A DNA stretch of 64,000 bases from a virus. Position 1 is the first letter of the stretch. Every line of letters begins with the position of its first letter. This document shows, piece after piece, positions 24,062-32,515 of this stretch. The position numbers were made by a program, and so were the translations under genes. The notes beneath the pieces were generated by a model, which saw only the letters and a program-made list of their open reading frames with translations, had not been told where the DNA came from and made no database searches. The DNA is taken from IMG/VR virus record IMGVR_UViG_3300031758_000017, positions 48,553-112,552 of that record; one strand, 5' to 3'.

Positions 24062-24458
24062 AAAGAAACCTGATATTGTTGTTTGGGATGAAACAAATGG
24101 GTACGACGCTAATAGAAAGCATTATCCTACCAGTATCGGTTCGCCAAAATTTGAATTACCTAATGTGGGTCTCGTAAAAAAAGAGTCCTCAAAAAAAATG
24201 ATTGATGTCTTTAATCGTCAAAGAGAAGAAATCATTCAATCAATAGAAAAACTTCAAAGAGAGTATGTGGATTCAATAATGGTTTGGGAATCAAAAATTT
24301 CTTTTGACCCAATTGTTGGTGAAACATATTACTTATATAATTTTAATGGTGTAAATACATTATCATTATTATCACCAAAAGATTGGAATCGGGGTGACGA
24401 TTTTATTGGTGCTTTTACATTAAATTCAGATAGAAAATGGGTTAGAAATGAAAGGTAA
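24054..24458 (+). CDS. DUF2452 family protein
   Basis: A 134-residue protein. The N-terminal KKPDIVVWDETNGYDANR, the PTSIGSPKFELPNV stretch, a helix FNRQREEIIQSIEKLQ, then FDPIVGETYYLYNFNG and a final DFIGAFTLNSDRKW match my memory of the DUF2452 family, present in Bacteroidetes and some eukaryotes. Role unknown. It overlaps both neighbours, so it is expressed with the thioesterase and the HAD protein. Confidence 0.7.
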   Translation: MNKKKPDIVVWDETNGYDANRKHYPTSIGSPKFELPNVGLVKKESSKKMIDVFNRQREEIIQSIEKLQREYVDSIMVWESKISFDPIVGETYYLYNFNGVNTLSLLSPKDWNRGDDFIGAFTLNSDRKWVRNER

Positions 24459-25062
24459 ATTAATATATCAAAAAAAATCTGACGAACTTATTAACAGTGT
24501 CGAAGGATGGTTTATTGTTTCTGAAGATTCATCAAAGAATTTTGAAGCATCAAAAGAAACTTTAGAAAAAATAAAAAGCGGAAAATATGATGTAAAAGAC
24601 GGTGATGAAGTCGAGTATGTTTTAAAAACAAATTGTCAAGTAATGTACGATGATATTTTTCATAGTACAATTGCTGACATCATAATAACGCAAAAAATGG
24701 TTAGTCGGGTTTTTCTGATTGATATTGATGGGACAATTTGTGACGACATTAAAAATGAAGATTCACATCTTTATCCGACAGCTAACCATTACCCAAACGC
24801 GTTGGGTATCATCAACAAATGGTACGATGAGGGAAATGTAATTACATTTTTTACCGCTCGTGAAAGTAAAGACCGTGAAGTAACCGAAACATGGTTAAAA
24901 GAAAAAGGTTTTAAATATCACGGATTGGTTATGGACAAACCAAGAATCAAAGATGACCAAGAATATGTGTGGATTGATAATAGAAAAGTCAGAGCGATTA
25001 CGTATCTTGGAACGTGGTCTGAATTAAAAGAAGTAGACGCAAAAATTCAAACATTTGAGTAA
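24448..25062 (+). CDS. HAD-superfamily hydrolase with extra N-terminal domain
   Basis: A 204-residue protein of two parts. Residues 1-84 form an unknown acidic domain (LIYQKKSDELINSVEGWFIV). Residues 85-204 are a HAD phosphatase domain: motif I FLIDIDGTICDD with the nucleophile Asp92 and Asp94, motif II VITFFTARESK, and motif III/IV VWIDNRKVRAI. An internal ATG at 24698 could start the HAD domain alone. It lies next to thymidylate synthase, so a nucleotide-phosphatase role is tempting but unproven. Confidence 0.78.
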   Translation: MKGKLIYQKKSDELINSVEGWFIVSEDSSKNFEASKETLEKIKSGKYDVKDGDEVEYVLKTNCQVMYDDIFHSTIADIIITQKMVSRVFLIDIDGTICDDIKNEDSHLYPTANHYPNALGIINKWYDEGNVITFFTARESKDREVTETWLKEKGFKYHGLVMDKPRIKDDQEYVWIDNRKVRAITYLGTWSELKEVDAKIQTFE

Positions 25063-26387
25063 TGAACAAATTAGATAAACAATACACAGACTTACTCCAA
25101 ACTATTATAGATTATGGGGTAGAAAAGAAAGACCGTACAGGTACAGGAACCAAATCTATTTTTGGTTATACAATCCGTCATAAAATGTCCGATGGGTTTC
25201 CATTACTTACAACCAAGAAAATGGCGTGGAAGACGATGGTAACCGAATTGTTATGGTTCCTTCGTGGTGATACAAACATCAAGTTCCTTGTTGATAACAA
25301 TTGTCATATTTGGGATGGTGATGCGTATAAGAACTATCTAATTGAAGATGCCAAAATCTTACCTAATATGTCAAAAGAAAAAATGTTAGAGTTAGGATTT
25401 CGATTAACAAAAGAAGAATTCATCAACAAAATAAAAACCGATGATGAGTTTGCTAAGAAGTGGGGTGACCTCGGACCTGTGTATGGTAAGCAATGGAGAA
25501 GATGGGGTAGAAAGAATGTGACTAATTACGACTTAAAGGATGTAAAAGGTTCTGACCAACACAGAGTACTAAAAGCAATTGAAATCGGTGAAGATGTTAC
25601 CAAGTATGGTGTCAAAATAGAATACCAAAACAATTCAATAGACCAAATCACAAACCTAATCAACGACCTTAAAACAAATCCAGACTCAAGACGATTAATG
25701 GTCAATGCTTGGAATGTTGGAGAGCTGGACCAAATGGTTCTTCCACCTTGTCATTATGGATTTCAAGTTTATACGAGAGAGTTGAGTTTAGATGAAAGGA
25801 TTAATTATTATAACTCAACAAAAGACCCTTTAAATCAAAGTAGTGATTATCACGATGTTCACATGGATAGTTTAAGAGTTCCTAAACGAGCAATCTCTTT
25901 AATGTGGAATCAACGCTCAGTAGACACATTCTTAGGTCTACCATTCAATATTGCTTCTTACGGTTTGTTACTTGAGATTATTGCTAAAGAAGTAAATATG
26001 GTACCTGATGAGTTGATTGGTAATTTAGGTGATACTCATTTGTATAGTAACCATGTTGAACAAGCAAGAGAACAAATCGGTAGAAAGTATACACATGAAG
26101 AGAGAGAAGGTATGTTAAAAGAGGCGATGGGTCCTAATGGTTATAAAAGTGCGTTGAAAGACTTAGCACCATTTGGTGGAGGTATGTCTGAATATTATGA
26201 GATATATAAAATACCACGATACACAAGAGAACCTTATAAATTACCCAAACTAAAACATATGAAGACCGATGAATTTTATAAATCATTATCTGAAGACTCA
26301 TCTTTAATAACTCATTTGGAAAATAAGGATTTTCAAATCGAAAATTATCAATCACACCCATCGATTAAAGCACCCTTAAGTAATTAA
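25062..26387 (+). CDS. thyA: Thymidylate synthase with insertions
   Basis: Methylates dUMP to dTMP using methylenetetrahydrofolate. Core motifs are intact: KKDRTGTGTKSIFG, FPLLTTKKMAWKTMVTELLW, LGPVYGKQW, DSRRLMVNAWN, the catalytic LPPCHYGFQ with Cys230, LGLPFNIASY, GDTHLYSNH and the C-terminal SHPSIKAPL. At 441 residues it is far longer than the 264-residue E. coli enzyme; three insertions lie after IWDGDAYKNY, after WRRWG and after the QAREQI block. They read like ordinary protein, not like an intein. Its first base overlaps the HAD gene's stop. Confidence 0.95.
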   Translation: MNKLDKQYTDLLQTIIDYGVEKKDRTGTGTKSIFGYTIRHKMSDGFPLLTTKKMAWKTMVTELLWFLRGDTNIKFLVDNNCHIWDGDAYKNYLIEDAKILPNMSKEKMLELGFRLTKEEFINKIKTDDEFAKKWGDLGPVYGKQWRRWGRKNVTNYDLKDVKGSDQHRVLKAIEIGEDVTKYGVKIEYQNNSIDQITNLINDLKTNPDSRRLMVNAWNVGELDQMVLPPCHYGFQVYTRELSLDERINYYNSTKDPLNQSSDYHDVHMDSLRVPKRAISLMWNQRSVDTFLGLPFNIASYGLLLEIIAKEVNMVPDELIGNLGDTHLYSNHVEQAREQIGRKYTHEEREGMLKEAMGPNGYKSALKDLAPFGGGMSEYYEIYKIPRYTREPYKLPKLKHMKTDEFYKSLSEDSSLITHLENKDFQIENYQSHPSIKAPLSN

Positions 26388-26390
26388 ACT

Positions 26391-26546
26391 ATGAAAATAA
26401 GTATTGACAAAGTTGTATATCAATCTTATATTTTACCATATGTTAAAATAACATATAACAGTTGGTTAAATGGTGATTATGAATTAATAATTGGTTGGTT
26501 TAGTTATCAATTGGTTATTGGTTATACACCAAAACATAACAGATAA
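26391..26546 (+). CDS. Hypothetical small protein
   Basis: A 51-residue Tyr/Ile/Trp-rich peptide beginning three bases after thyA stops. It reads as alternating strands (DYELIIGWFSYQLVIGY) and may be a small beta protein or membrane-associated. No known family. Confidence 0.45.
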   Translation: MKISIDKVVYQSYILPYVKITYNSWLNGDYELIIGWFSYQLVIGYTPKHNR

Positions 26547-26559
26547 TTGAAAAATATAG

Positions 26560-26808
26560 ATGATTAAATTTTTAAAACTGCTATTGATGAAACTTAGGCG
26601 TTTAAATTCCCCAACAATAGTTGAACCAGTAAAATGGTCAGTAGAGGATTTTAATAAAGCCAAAAAATGGGCCCAATCAAGATTACACCCTTCTTATAAT
26701 GATAGAACAATATGGGACGTGGTTTATAGTGTAAGATATGATACTGCCGAAGTTCTTCACGAAATAAATAAGTTCATAGTTATAGAAAATAAAAATAAAA
26801 ACAAATAA
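26560..26808 (+). CDS. Hypothetical basic protein
   Basis: An 82-residue basic helical protein with a weakly hydrophobic start (MIKFLKLLLMKLRR), a Trp-rich middle (WSVEDFNKAKKWAQSRL) and a Lys/Asn tail. No recognised domain. Precedes the CxxCH lipoprotein with a four-base gap, suggesting co-transcription. Confidence 0.55.
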   Translation: MIKFLKLLLMKLRRLNSPTIVEPVKWSVEDFNKAKKWAQSRLHPSYNDRTIWDVVYSVRYDTAEVLHEINKFIVIENKNKNK

Positions 26809-26812
26809 AAAA

Positions 26813-28189
26813 ATGAAAATTACAAAAACACTATTATTAATTTTAGGATTGTTTACAATCGTATACTCATGTTCTGACACGAGTAAAACAATTAAACCAC
26901 AAGAGTTCCCAACGGACTTAGGTATTTCGGGATTCAATTTTCCTGAAGACTCTACGAAAATTTACGGATGGTTAGAGAATCAAGATACAACCAGTATTGT
27001 AAATCACGCGTGGGGTATTTGGGCTGGACTTACTCAACCAACAAAACAAAAATACAATGGTCAAACATTGTTGGTTTTTGAAACTTGGATGGGTGTTCAA
27101 GAACTATCTGCAATGTCTGCACAGGGTCAAGTTTCAAGTTCAATGGAAAAATCAAACAGAACTGAACTTAACATCCCGAAACAATTTGTACATGGTAAAC
27201 TTTTCGCGGGACAAAAGATTGACACAAACTTCACTGTGTTGGAAACAGTTTCTTATGACCCATCTGCGGCACATTTTGCAACATCAAACAAATTATTTAA
27301 TCAATCGTCATTGAACAAATATTTGGTAAAAGATGGAATTGGTGCGGTACCTGAATTTCCTAATACTTCAATCACCACCAAACCAACATATTATGCTGGT
27401 GTACCAAGTAAAAACGGTTTGATTAGAGTACCTGTTTGGGTATCACCAAATCCGGCCAAAGCGTATAGATATAATGAATGGCAACAATGGGTTTACGCCG
27501 ATGTTAATAATAAACAGGAACCGAATAAAAAGTTAGTACCTGTAACAACATCAAATCCCACAGAGGAACAAATTAAAGATGCGACCTGTAACGTAAATGA
27601 TTTTATTAATTATAAAATTGATAGAGTAGGTGCGGACTATCTCAATAGTCACCAAGACGTTGGAACTACACCAAGTAGACAATTTATCGAAGGTGACTAT
27701 GTGTTGTTGGTAGCCATGCACGTAACAACAAAAGAATTTAAAAATTGGACATGGCAAACTTATTTTTGGTGCCCTGACCCGTCTAACCCTCCTTCACCAA
27801 GTTCTAAATTTGAAGCAGGTCTTAGACCTAAAGAACTTAAAGGCGCCGCTTCACACTACGCAGTTAGTACAGCATACGCAATGGTTTGGCCGAATCAACC
27901 TGTGAGTGGCGGTTCTGACAACAACGCTAGACCGATACTTGCTTTCAATCCTTATTTAGAGGGTGGATTTGGTCCAAAAGTTTTCAGTTTACAAAACAAA
28001 TTCAGACCTGATTTTGTGTATGGAATGCAAACAAACTGTATGTCATGTCACGCATTGTCGACTATGACGGGTAAGAATGGATACACCACAAATCAATACA
28101 TTGATATGATGGACACATCGTTATTTAAGAATGATGTTAAATTAGATTTCACATGGTCAATTCAAGGTAACTTGAATTCTGATAAGTAA
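26813..28189 (+). CDS. Lipoprotein with a CxxCH heme-binding-like motif
   Basis: A 458-residue secreted protein. The signal peptide (ITKTLLLILGLFTIVYSC) ends in a lipobox with Cys20, so it should be lipid-anchored to the envelope. The large middle region is rich in Trp, Pro and Asn and looks like a beta-rich soluble domain (NHAWGIWAGLTQPTKQ). Near the C-terminus, TNCMSCHALSTM supplies one CxxCH motif, the covalent heme c site. A possible role is envelope redox or host-surface alteration, but only one heme site and no clear axial methionine are visible, so heme binding is uncertain. Confidence 0.7.
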   Translation: MKITKTLLLILGLFTIVYSCSDTSKTIKPQEFPTDLGISGFNFPEDSTKIYGWLENQDTTSIVNHAWGIWAGLTQPTKQKYNGQTLLVFETWMGVQELSAMSAQGQVSSSMEKSNRTELNIPKQFVHGKLFAGQKIDTNFTVLETVSYDPSAAHFATSNKLFNQSSLNKYLVKDGIGAVPEFPNTSITTKPTYYAGVPSKNGLIRVPVWVSPNPAKAYRYNEWQQWVYADVNNKQEPNKKLVPVTTSNPTEEQIKDATCNVNDFINYKIDRVGADYLNSHQDVGTTPSRQFIEGDYVLLVAMHVTTKEFKNWTWQTYFWCPDPSNPPSPSSKFEAGLRPKELKGAASHYAVSTAYAMVWPNQPVSGGSDNNARPILAFNPYLEGGFGPKVFSLQNKFRPDFVYGMQTNCMSCHALSTMTGKNGYTTNQYIDMMDTSLFKNDVKLDFTWSIQGNLNSDK

Positions 28190-28208
28190 TAACATAAAAT
28201 AACAACAA

Positions 28209-28520
28209 GTGAAGCTCCGTAAAATCGTAAAAGAATATAAAAATGCTACAACTTATGAGATATGGGAAGGAATTAGAGACAATTTTACTTTCGGTTTCAT
28301 CGGAGCGACACTTGTTGTTTTTATTGCAACAAGAACCGACTTTGCTGTTCTTATCGGTTATATTGTCTACTATTATTACATGGGTCGGATAGTTAATCGA
28401 CCAAAGTACGTTACAGATTTAGGTAAGTTGATAGTTTTCCCAATCCCTTCGGCATTGGGTGCGTTCACAGGGTATAAGTTATCTTATACTTTAATTGGGT
28501 TATTGGGGAGTATTTTTTAA
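28209..28520 (+). CDS. Membrane protein, GTG start
   Basis: A 103-residue protein with about three hydrophobic helices (FGFIGATLVVFIATRT, FAVLIGYIVYYYYMG, IPSALGAFTGYKLSYTLIGLL) after a basic amphipathic N-terminus. The start is GTG at 28209; no ATG upstream is in frame. Inner-membrane location likely, function unknown. Its stop overlaps the 3' end of the convergent minus-strand small gene by four bases. Confidence 0.6.
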   Translation: MKLRKIVKEYKNATTYEIWEGIRDNFTFGFIGATLVVFIATRTDFAVLIGYIVYYYYMGRIVNRPKYVTDLGKLIVFPIPSALGAFTGYKLSYTLIGLLGSIF

Positions 28521-28669
28521 TTAGTTCTCCTACCCTGTCCACGGTAGTTTTTCTCACTTTTATCGTGTTTATTAAAAGATTTTTTAGCTTTACCTAATCT
28601 TCTTTTACCAAAATTCACCTTTATAGATGCGTTTGATGATTTACCTTTTGAACTTTTTCCTGCTGCCAT
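28517..28669 (-). CDS. Small highly basic protein with YRGQGR tail
   Basis: A 50-residue Lys/Ser/Arg-rich protein starting MAAGKSSKGKSSNASIK and ending KNYRGQGRRTN. The KSFNKHDKSEKNYRGQGR block is one I recall from small basic proteins of marine phages. It most likely binds nucleic acid through charge; no characterised homologue is known to me. It is the only minus-strand gene for 5 kb. Confidence 0.6.
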   Translation of the reverse strand: MAAGKSSKGKSSNASIKVNFGKRRLGKAKKSFNKHDKSEKNYRGQGRRTN

Positions 28670-28692
28670 GTTAATAATTTTATAAAAATAAA

Positions 28693-28723
28693 TATGGATA
28701 TCATTAAAAAAGTGGTATATTTG
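28693..28723 (+). promoter_or_regulatory. Promoter candidate for PcfJ-like gene
   Basis: TATGGA, 17 bases, then a perfect TATATTTG, 15 bases before the ATG at 28739. Confidence 0.55.
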
Positions 28724-28738
28724 TAAAAAATATCAAAA

Positions 28739-30574
28739 ATGCAACTCATCAAACAAAGATTTTCTTATTTCAGAATAGATTTAGTTAGGGATAATTGTAT
28801 GTTGTCTGAAGATAGACCAATACCAATTGTTGTATCTGATGGTAAAGAACTGGATGATGATTTTTTATTTACTGAACAGGTTAAGACACTTGAGCCCGTT
28901 GTAAATAGGGATACCAAATTTGAAACCATAAAATTGGAACCAAGACCATCAAAGGGTGCGAGGACAAAATATTTTTATGGTGAAAAAGAAAAAGAATACG
29001 TTTCTTTCATAAAATTGACAAAAGAACCTTGTTACACAACAAGTGAAAAACATTTAAAAAGACATTATGGGAATCCTTTCTCATCAATACAAATTGTAAC
29101 ATTTGAAAGAACAATAGAACTTAGAGAAGGTAAACTTTACATAAGGTGTTACAAGAATACCAGATATCGTGATTTTAATTGGAAATATTTCCGTAAATCT
29201 TCCAAGGTAATGACGTTAACAATTGATTTACAGAAGGGAGATTTTACGATTGGGGATATGAATTTTGGAAAGATAAAATCCAAAAGATTTAGAAAAAATT
29301 CATTTACTACGTTAGAAATCTTGTTGGGTTCAAACAGTCTTTTCAATTTAAAAAAAGAGTTTAGTAACAATCTTAAAATCGCTAAGGAATTTGATGACAC
29401 ATTTAATGAACACGAATTTGTAAATGTTATTAAAAATCACATTCCAAACTTACCTACTAACGTTGGAAACTTATTTGATAAACATTTTTTTATAACTAGT
29501 TTTATTGAATTCTTTGCGGAAAAGAAAAAAATAAAAACACCAAACGACTTTGTACCACTTATTAAAATACATTACCCAACTGAAAAATACCTTAAAAAGA
29601 ATCAGAGAAAATTAATGCAATCTATTTTGGATAGTTACGGAATAAATTCAAAATTTACCTTGAAACTTTTCCATGAAAATCCAAAATTAAATTTACAAGA
29701 GTTTTCATGTATGTGTGATTTACTTGGAAAGGATTATCCAAAATACCTCGGTTCTTTGAAAAGTGAATGTTTTAATCTTTTTATGGTAGATAATGGTAAT
29801 GCACATTCTATGGTACCGCTTGAATTGAGAGGTGCTAAAAATCACCACCGACACCTGTTTATTGATAATGTTGATAGGGAAAATATCATTAAAATTTTAA
29901 ATTCCCTGATTCCCAAACCGGCAGGAGACCATTCAGTATCGTCGGTTACTCGAGGTATATACACTTTGATAAAAGACCACTTCGATATGATTGAAAAGAT
30001 TCGTGAATTTGACCCTAACATAAAAATGAGGGCAACAAATTACACGGACTTTCATACAGAGCACATTGAACTATCCAAGACATGTTCATTAATCAAAAAG
30101 GGTTGGTCAATCGAATATCAATATGACAACAGAATGGTGAGATTAGTGGAGGAACAAATAAAGACTCGATTTGAGAACGACAATCATATTTTTTCTCCTG
30201 TGATATTAAAGAGAGAAGAAGAATATTCGGAAGAGGGTACATTTATGCACCACTGTGTTGCCAGTTACGCAAACAAAGAATCATCAATGATAATTTCATT
30301 GAGGACCAACGGTGGTTCAGATAGAGTAACATGTGAGTTTAACAAAAAAACAGGTGACTGTATTCAGGAGAGACATTTTTGTAATAAGTTACCACCTGAG
30401 TATTTTGGTGAATCATTAGAAATATTAAAACAAAGAGTTAGAAAATTTGCGTCACAAAGATTATTGAACCACATTGATATTAAAAAGGTGAAAGTTAAAA
30501 TAAATGGGAAGGAAGTCAACCAAAGAGAACCTGATTTATTTGAACAACTGATGAATGGTGACATAGAGTTTTAA
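28739..30574 (+). CDS. PcfJ-like protein
   Basis: A 611-residue protein. The first 450 residues are charged and mixed alpha/beta without a clear family. The C-terminal part carries the PcfJ signature: EEGTFMHHCVASYANKES with Cys506, then MIISLRTNGGSDRVTCEF and GDCIQERHFCNKLPPE. PcfJ-like proteins occur in conjugative plasmids and phages; their activity is not established. A shorter relative follows directly at 30598, so the pair arose by duplication or works together. Driven by a well-formed promoter. Confidence 0.75.
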   Translation: MQLIKQRFSYFRIDLVRDNCMLSEDRPIPIVVSDGKELDDDFLFTEQVKTLEPVVNRDTKFETIKLEPRPSKGARTKYFYGEKEKEYVSFIKLTKEPCYTTSEKHLKRHYGNPFSSIQIVTFERTIELREGKLYIRCYKNTRYRDFNWKYFRKSSKVMTLTIDLQKGDFTIGDMNFGKIKSKRFRKNSFTTLEILLGSNSLFNLKKEFSNNLKIAKEFDDTFNEHEFVNVIKNHIPNLPTNVGNLFDKHFFITSFIEFFAEKKKIKTPNDFVPLIKIHYPTEKYLKKNQRKLMQSILDSYGINSKFTLKLFHENPKLNLQEFSCMCDLLGKDYPKYLGSLKSECFNLFMVDNGNAHSMVPLELRGAKNHHRHLFIDNVDRENIIKILNSLIPKPAGDHSVSSVTRGIYTLIKDHFDMIEKIREFDPNIKMRATNYTDFHTEHIELSKTCSLIKKGWSIEYQYDNRMVRLVEEQIKTRFENDNHIFSPVILKREEEYSEEGTFMHHCVASYANKESSMIISLRTNGGSDRVTCEFNKKTGDCIQERHFCNKLPPEYFGESLEILKQRVRKFASQRLLNHIDIKKVKVKINGKEVNQREPDLFEQLMNGDIEF

Positions 30575-30595
30575 TACTACATAATTAAATTTAGT

Positions 30596-30616
30596 CCATG
30601 TATATTTTATACATGG
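30596..30616 (+). repeat. Perfect inverted repeat spanning the start codon
   Basis: CCATGTATA at 30596-30604 and TATACATGG at 30608-30616 are exact reverse complements around a three-base loop. Each arm contains an in-frame ATG (30598 and 30613), so a nine-pair hairpin would hide both possible start codons of the second PcfJ-like gene. Confidence 0.6.
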
Positions 30617-32001
30617 ATTTGTTACTTAGACATTATCAAAACAAAAAATCCAAAACGAACAATTCGGTTTCGATTTGTGAATTACAGTTGTATCAATATG
30701 ATAGTTTGATACACTATATCGCGGATTTTTCTTTCGATTATTTACGATACGGAATAAAAAACATCCTTACCATCCATCACGGGTTCACGGTTAATTTAAA
30801 AAACGGGGACATAAATACTTACTACCAATTATCAAACTATTCAGTGAGTGAAGGTGATAAAGGTAGAAGTAAAAATAATAGAAAGAAGAATAATTTTGAT
30901 TCAATACTTGCACTAATAGAAAACGGCATGTACAAGGGTGAAAAGAGAAAAGATTATTGGGGTAAAAGGTATAATAAATCAATTCAGGACATTATTAATA
31001 TTTTAATATCCAAAATACAATCTGAGTCAAATTTTAATATTGAAAAGAATTATCAAGAGAAATGCTATATTAATCCACTATATGATTTGTTAGTTGATTT
31101 TCATTTATCAAAGAAAAATATAAAATACCATGATACTGTTTACACCACAATTCAACAAGAGTATCCACAGAAAAAATGGTTAAAATTAAATGATAATAAA
31201 TTTTTACCTTCTATTTTAGATTCGTATGGAATTAAATCAAAGTACTTGATTGCTGAATTAAATAAACCACAAAACTTTGATGTGAATATTAAAAGTCTAA
31301 GCTTTCTATGTAAACTTTTTGGTGATGGTTACGTTGATTATTTAAGACAAACTAAGTGGCACGACATTGTAAAACGTAATTCTAATTTCAGAAAATTCCA
31401 CACTTTGAAAAATGATAAAGAAAAATCCATGATGGTCAAGGTTATTAATGATTGGGAAACCACAAACCTATATAAAGATAATTTTGTTGAGTTGGTGAAC
31501 AAATTAATGAATCTTCGAGAATTCATAGAATCCAAAAATATCCCCTGTAAATTTAATGCGAGCGATTCCGACTCTGTAGAATTACTTTTAAATAAATTTG
31601 AAAACATAAAAAATCATTTTAAAAGGGGTTACAAAACAAGATATTCATTTAATGAGGAGTTCATAAATGAAATAGAATCTGACATTATAATTGACAATAA
31701 AGTTTTTCAAACCAAAATACTCAAAACCGAAGAGGATTTTTTCACTGAAGGATTTATGATGAAAAATTGTATGTCTAAACAATTCAGCAAAGGTGTGGTC
31801 TATATCTATCTTTCCATGAAATGTAATCGAACAAAGATTAATTTAGAATATAAAAAAGGTAGTTTGATAATGTCTTTTGGTAAGGCCAATAGTCCTGTTG
31901 AGTCTTATTTCAATCCCGCAATAAATGAAATATCAAAAAAAATGATGAAATATTCCAATATGACATGGACTAAAGAAAAATATGAATATATTTCAAAATA
32001 A
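30598..32001 (+). CDS. Divergent PcfJ-like protein, tandem partner
   Basis: A 467-residue protein (462 if ATG 30613 is used). The C-terminal third aligns by eye with the upstream PcfJ-like protein: EEDFFTEGFMMKNCMSKQF matches its EEGTFMHHCV region with Cys391 kept but the preceding His pair replaced by Lys-Asn; VVYIYLSMKCNRTKINLEY corresponds to the following strands. The middle parts share an LDSYGIKSKYLI versus LDSYGINSKFTL stretch, confirming common origin. The substituted residues may mean loss or change of activity. Confidence 0.7.
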   Translation: MYILYMDLLLRHYQNKKSKTNNSVSICELQLYQYDSLIHYIADFSFDYLRYGIKNILTIHHGFTVNLKNGDINTYYQLSNYSVSEGDKGRSKNNRKKNNFDSILALIENGMYKGEKRKDYWGKRYNKSIQDIINILISKIQSESNFNIEKNYQEKCYINPLYDLLVDFHLSKKNIKYHDTVYTTIQQEYPQKKWLKLNDNKFLPSILDSYGIKSKYLIAELNKPQNFDVNIKSLSFLCKLFGDGYVDYLRQTKWHDIVKRNSNFRKFHTLKNDKEKSMMVKVINDWETTNLYKDNFVELVNKLMNLREFIESKNIPCKFNASDSDSVELLLNKFENIKNHFKRGYKTRYSFNEEFINEIESDIIIDNKVFQTKILKTEEDFFTEGFMMKNCMSKQFSKGVVYIYLSMKCNRTKINLEYKKGSLIMSFGKANSPVESYFNPAINEISKKMMKYSNMTWTKEKYEYISK

Positions 32002-32013
32002 TTTTAGGATTTT

Positions 32014-32045
32014 TTTGGAAATCAAATTTTTCTTTTCTATATTTG
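32014..32045 (+). promoter_or_regulatory. Promoter, strong consensus match
   Basis: TTTGGA, 18 bases, TATATTTG: exact match to the window consensus. It lies 20 bases before the ATG at 32066. Confidence 0.7.
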
Positions 32046-32065
32046 GTTGGTAAAACCCCTTAATC

Positions 32066-32230
32066 ATGGAACCAAAAGAATCAAAATCTAATTCTCACTT
32101 CAATATAAGTTTGGCCAAGTCAGGTTTGAGAATCGTGGCTTGTTATTTCTTATTTTTTACCAATTTAGAAACTGCGGCAATTTTATTTTTTGTGGCGGAG
32201 ATACTCGGTATCGCGGAAGAAATCTTTTAA
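32066..32230 (+). CDS. Small membrane protein
   Basis: A 54-residue protein with a polar N-terminus (MEPKESKSNSHFNISLAKS) and two hydrophobic segments (IVACYFLFFTNL, AAILFFVAEILGIAEEIF). The LAKSGLRI and AEILGIAEE blocks remind me of small membrane proteins in Bacteroidetes genomes. Role unknown. Expressed from a strong promoter. Confidence 0.6.
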   Translation: MEPKESKSNSHFNISLAKSGLRIVACYFLFFTNLETAAILFFVAEILGIAEEIF

Positions 32231-32242
32231 ATTGTATTAACC

Positions 32243-32515
32243 ATGAAATTCATTCAAGATATCAAATTTTATTTGGTACTCACCATGTTGTTTGCCATCT
32301 CTATGGGTATTCTTCTCCAAAAATCCATACATAGAGAAAATAAATTAAAAACGGAACTATCAAGAACCAAACAGGAAATGGATAGTTTACAAACCTATCT
32401 ATTTTTATTTGAAACTGAATATAATAGGTTCGCGATGGCGTATGATATGTTCTATGAAAGAAACCCAAAAGCTGCCGAAGAATTTGACCACATATTATCA
32501 AATGAGACAGAATAA
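32243..32515 (+). CDS. Membrane-anchored coiled-coil protein
   Basis: A 90-residue protein with one N-terminal transmembrane helix (FYLVLTMLFAISMGILL) followed by a coiled coil (HRENKLKTELSRTKQEMDSL). This topology resembles inner-membrane spanin subunits or other lysis helpers, but there is no partner outer-membrane lipoprotein directly adjacent. It overlaps the next gene by 14 bases. Confidence 0.6.
   Translation: MKFIQDIKFYLVLTMLFAISMGILLQKSIHRENKLKTELSRTKQEMDSLQTYLFLFETEYNRFAMAYDMFYERNPKAAEEFDHILSNETE

Noticed and set aside
25062-26387. Intein or intron in thymidylate synthase
   Set aside because: The extra segments lack Cys/Ser at splice junctions, HN ends and endonuclease motifs, and the frame is continuous; they look like ordinary insertions.
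26813-28189. Host contamination explanation for the CxxCH lipoprotein and metabolic genes
   Set aside because: Gene spacing, base composition and promoter style match the phage genes around them, with no boundary or repeat that would mark a host fragment; a chimeric assembly is still not excluded without read data.
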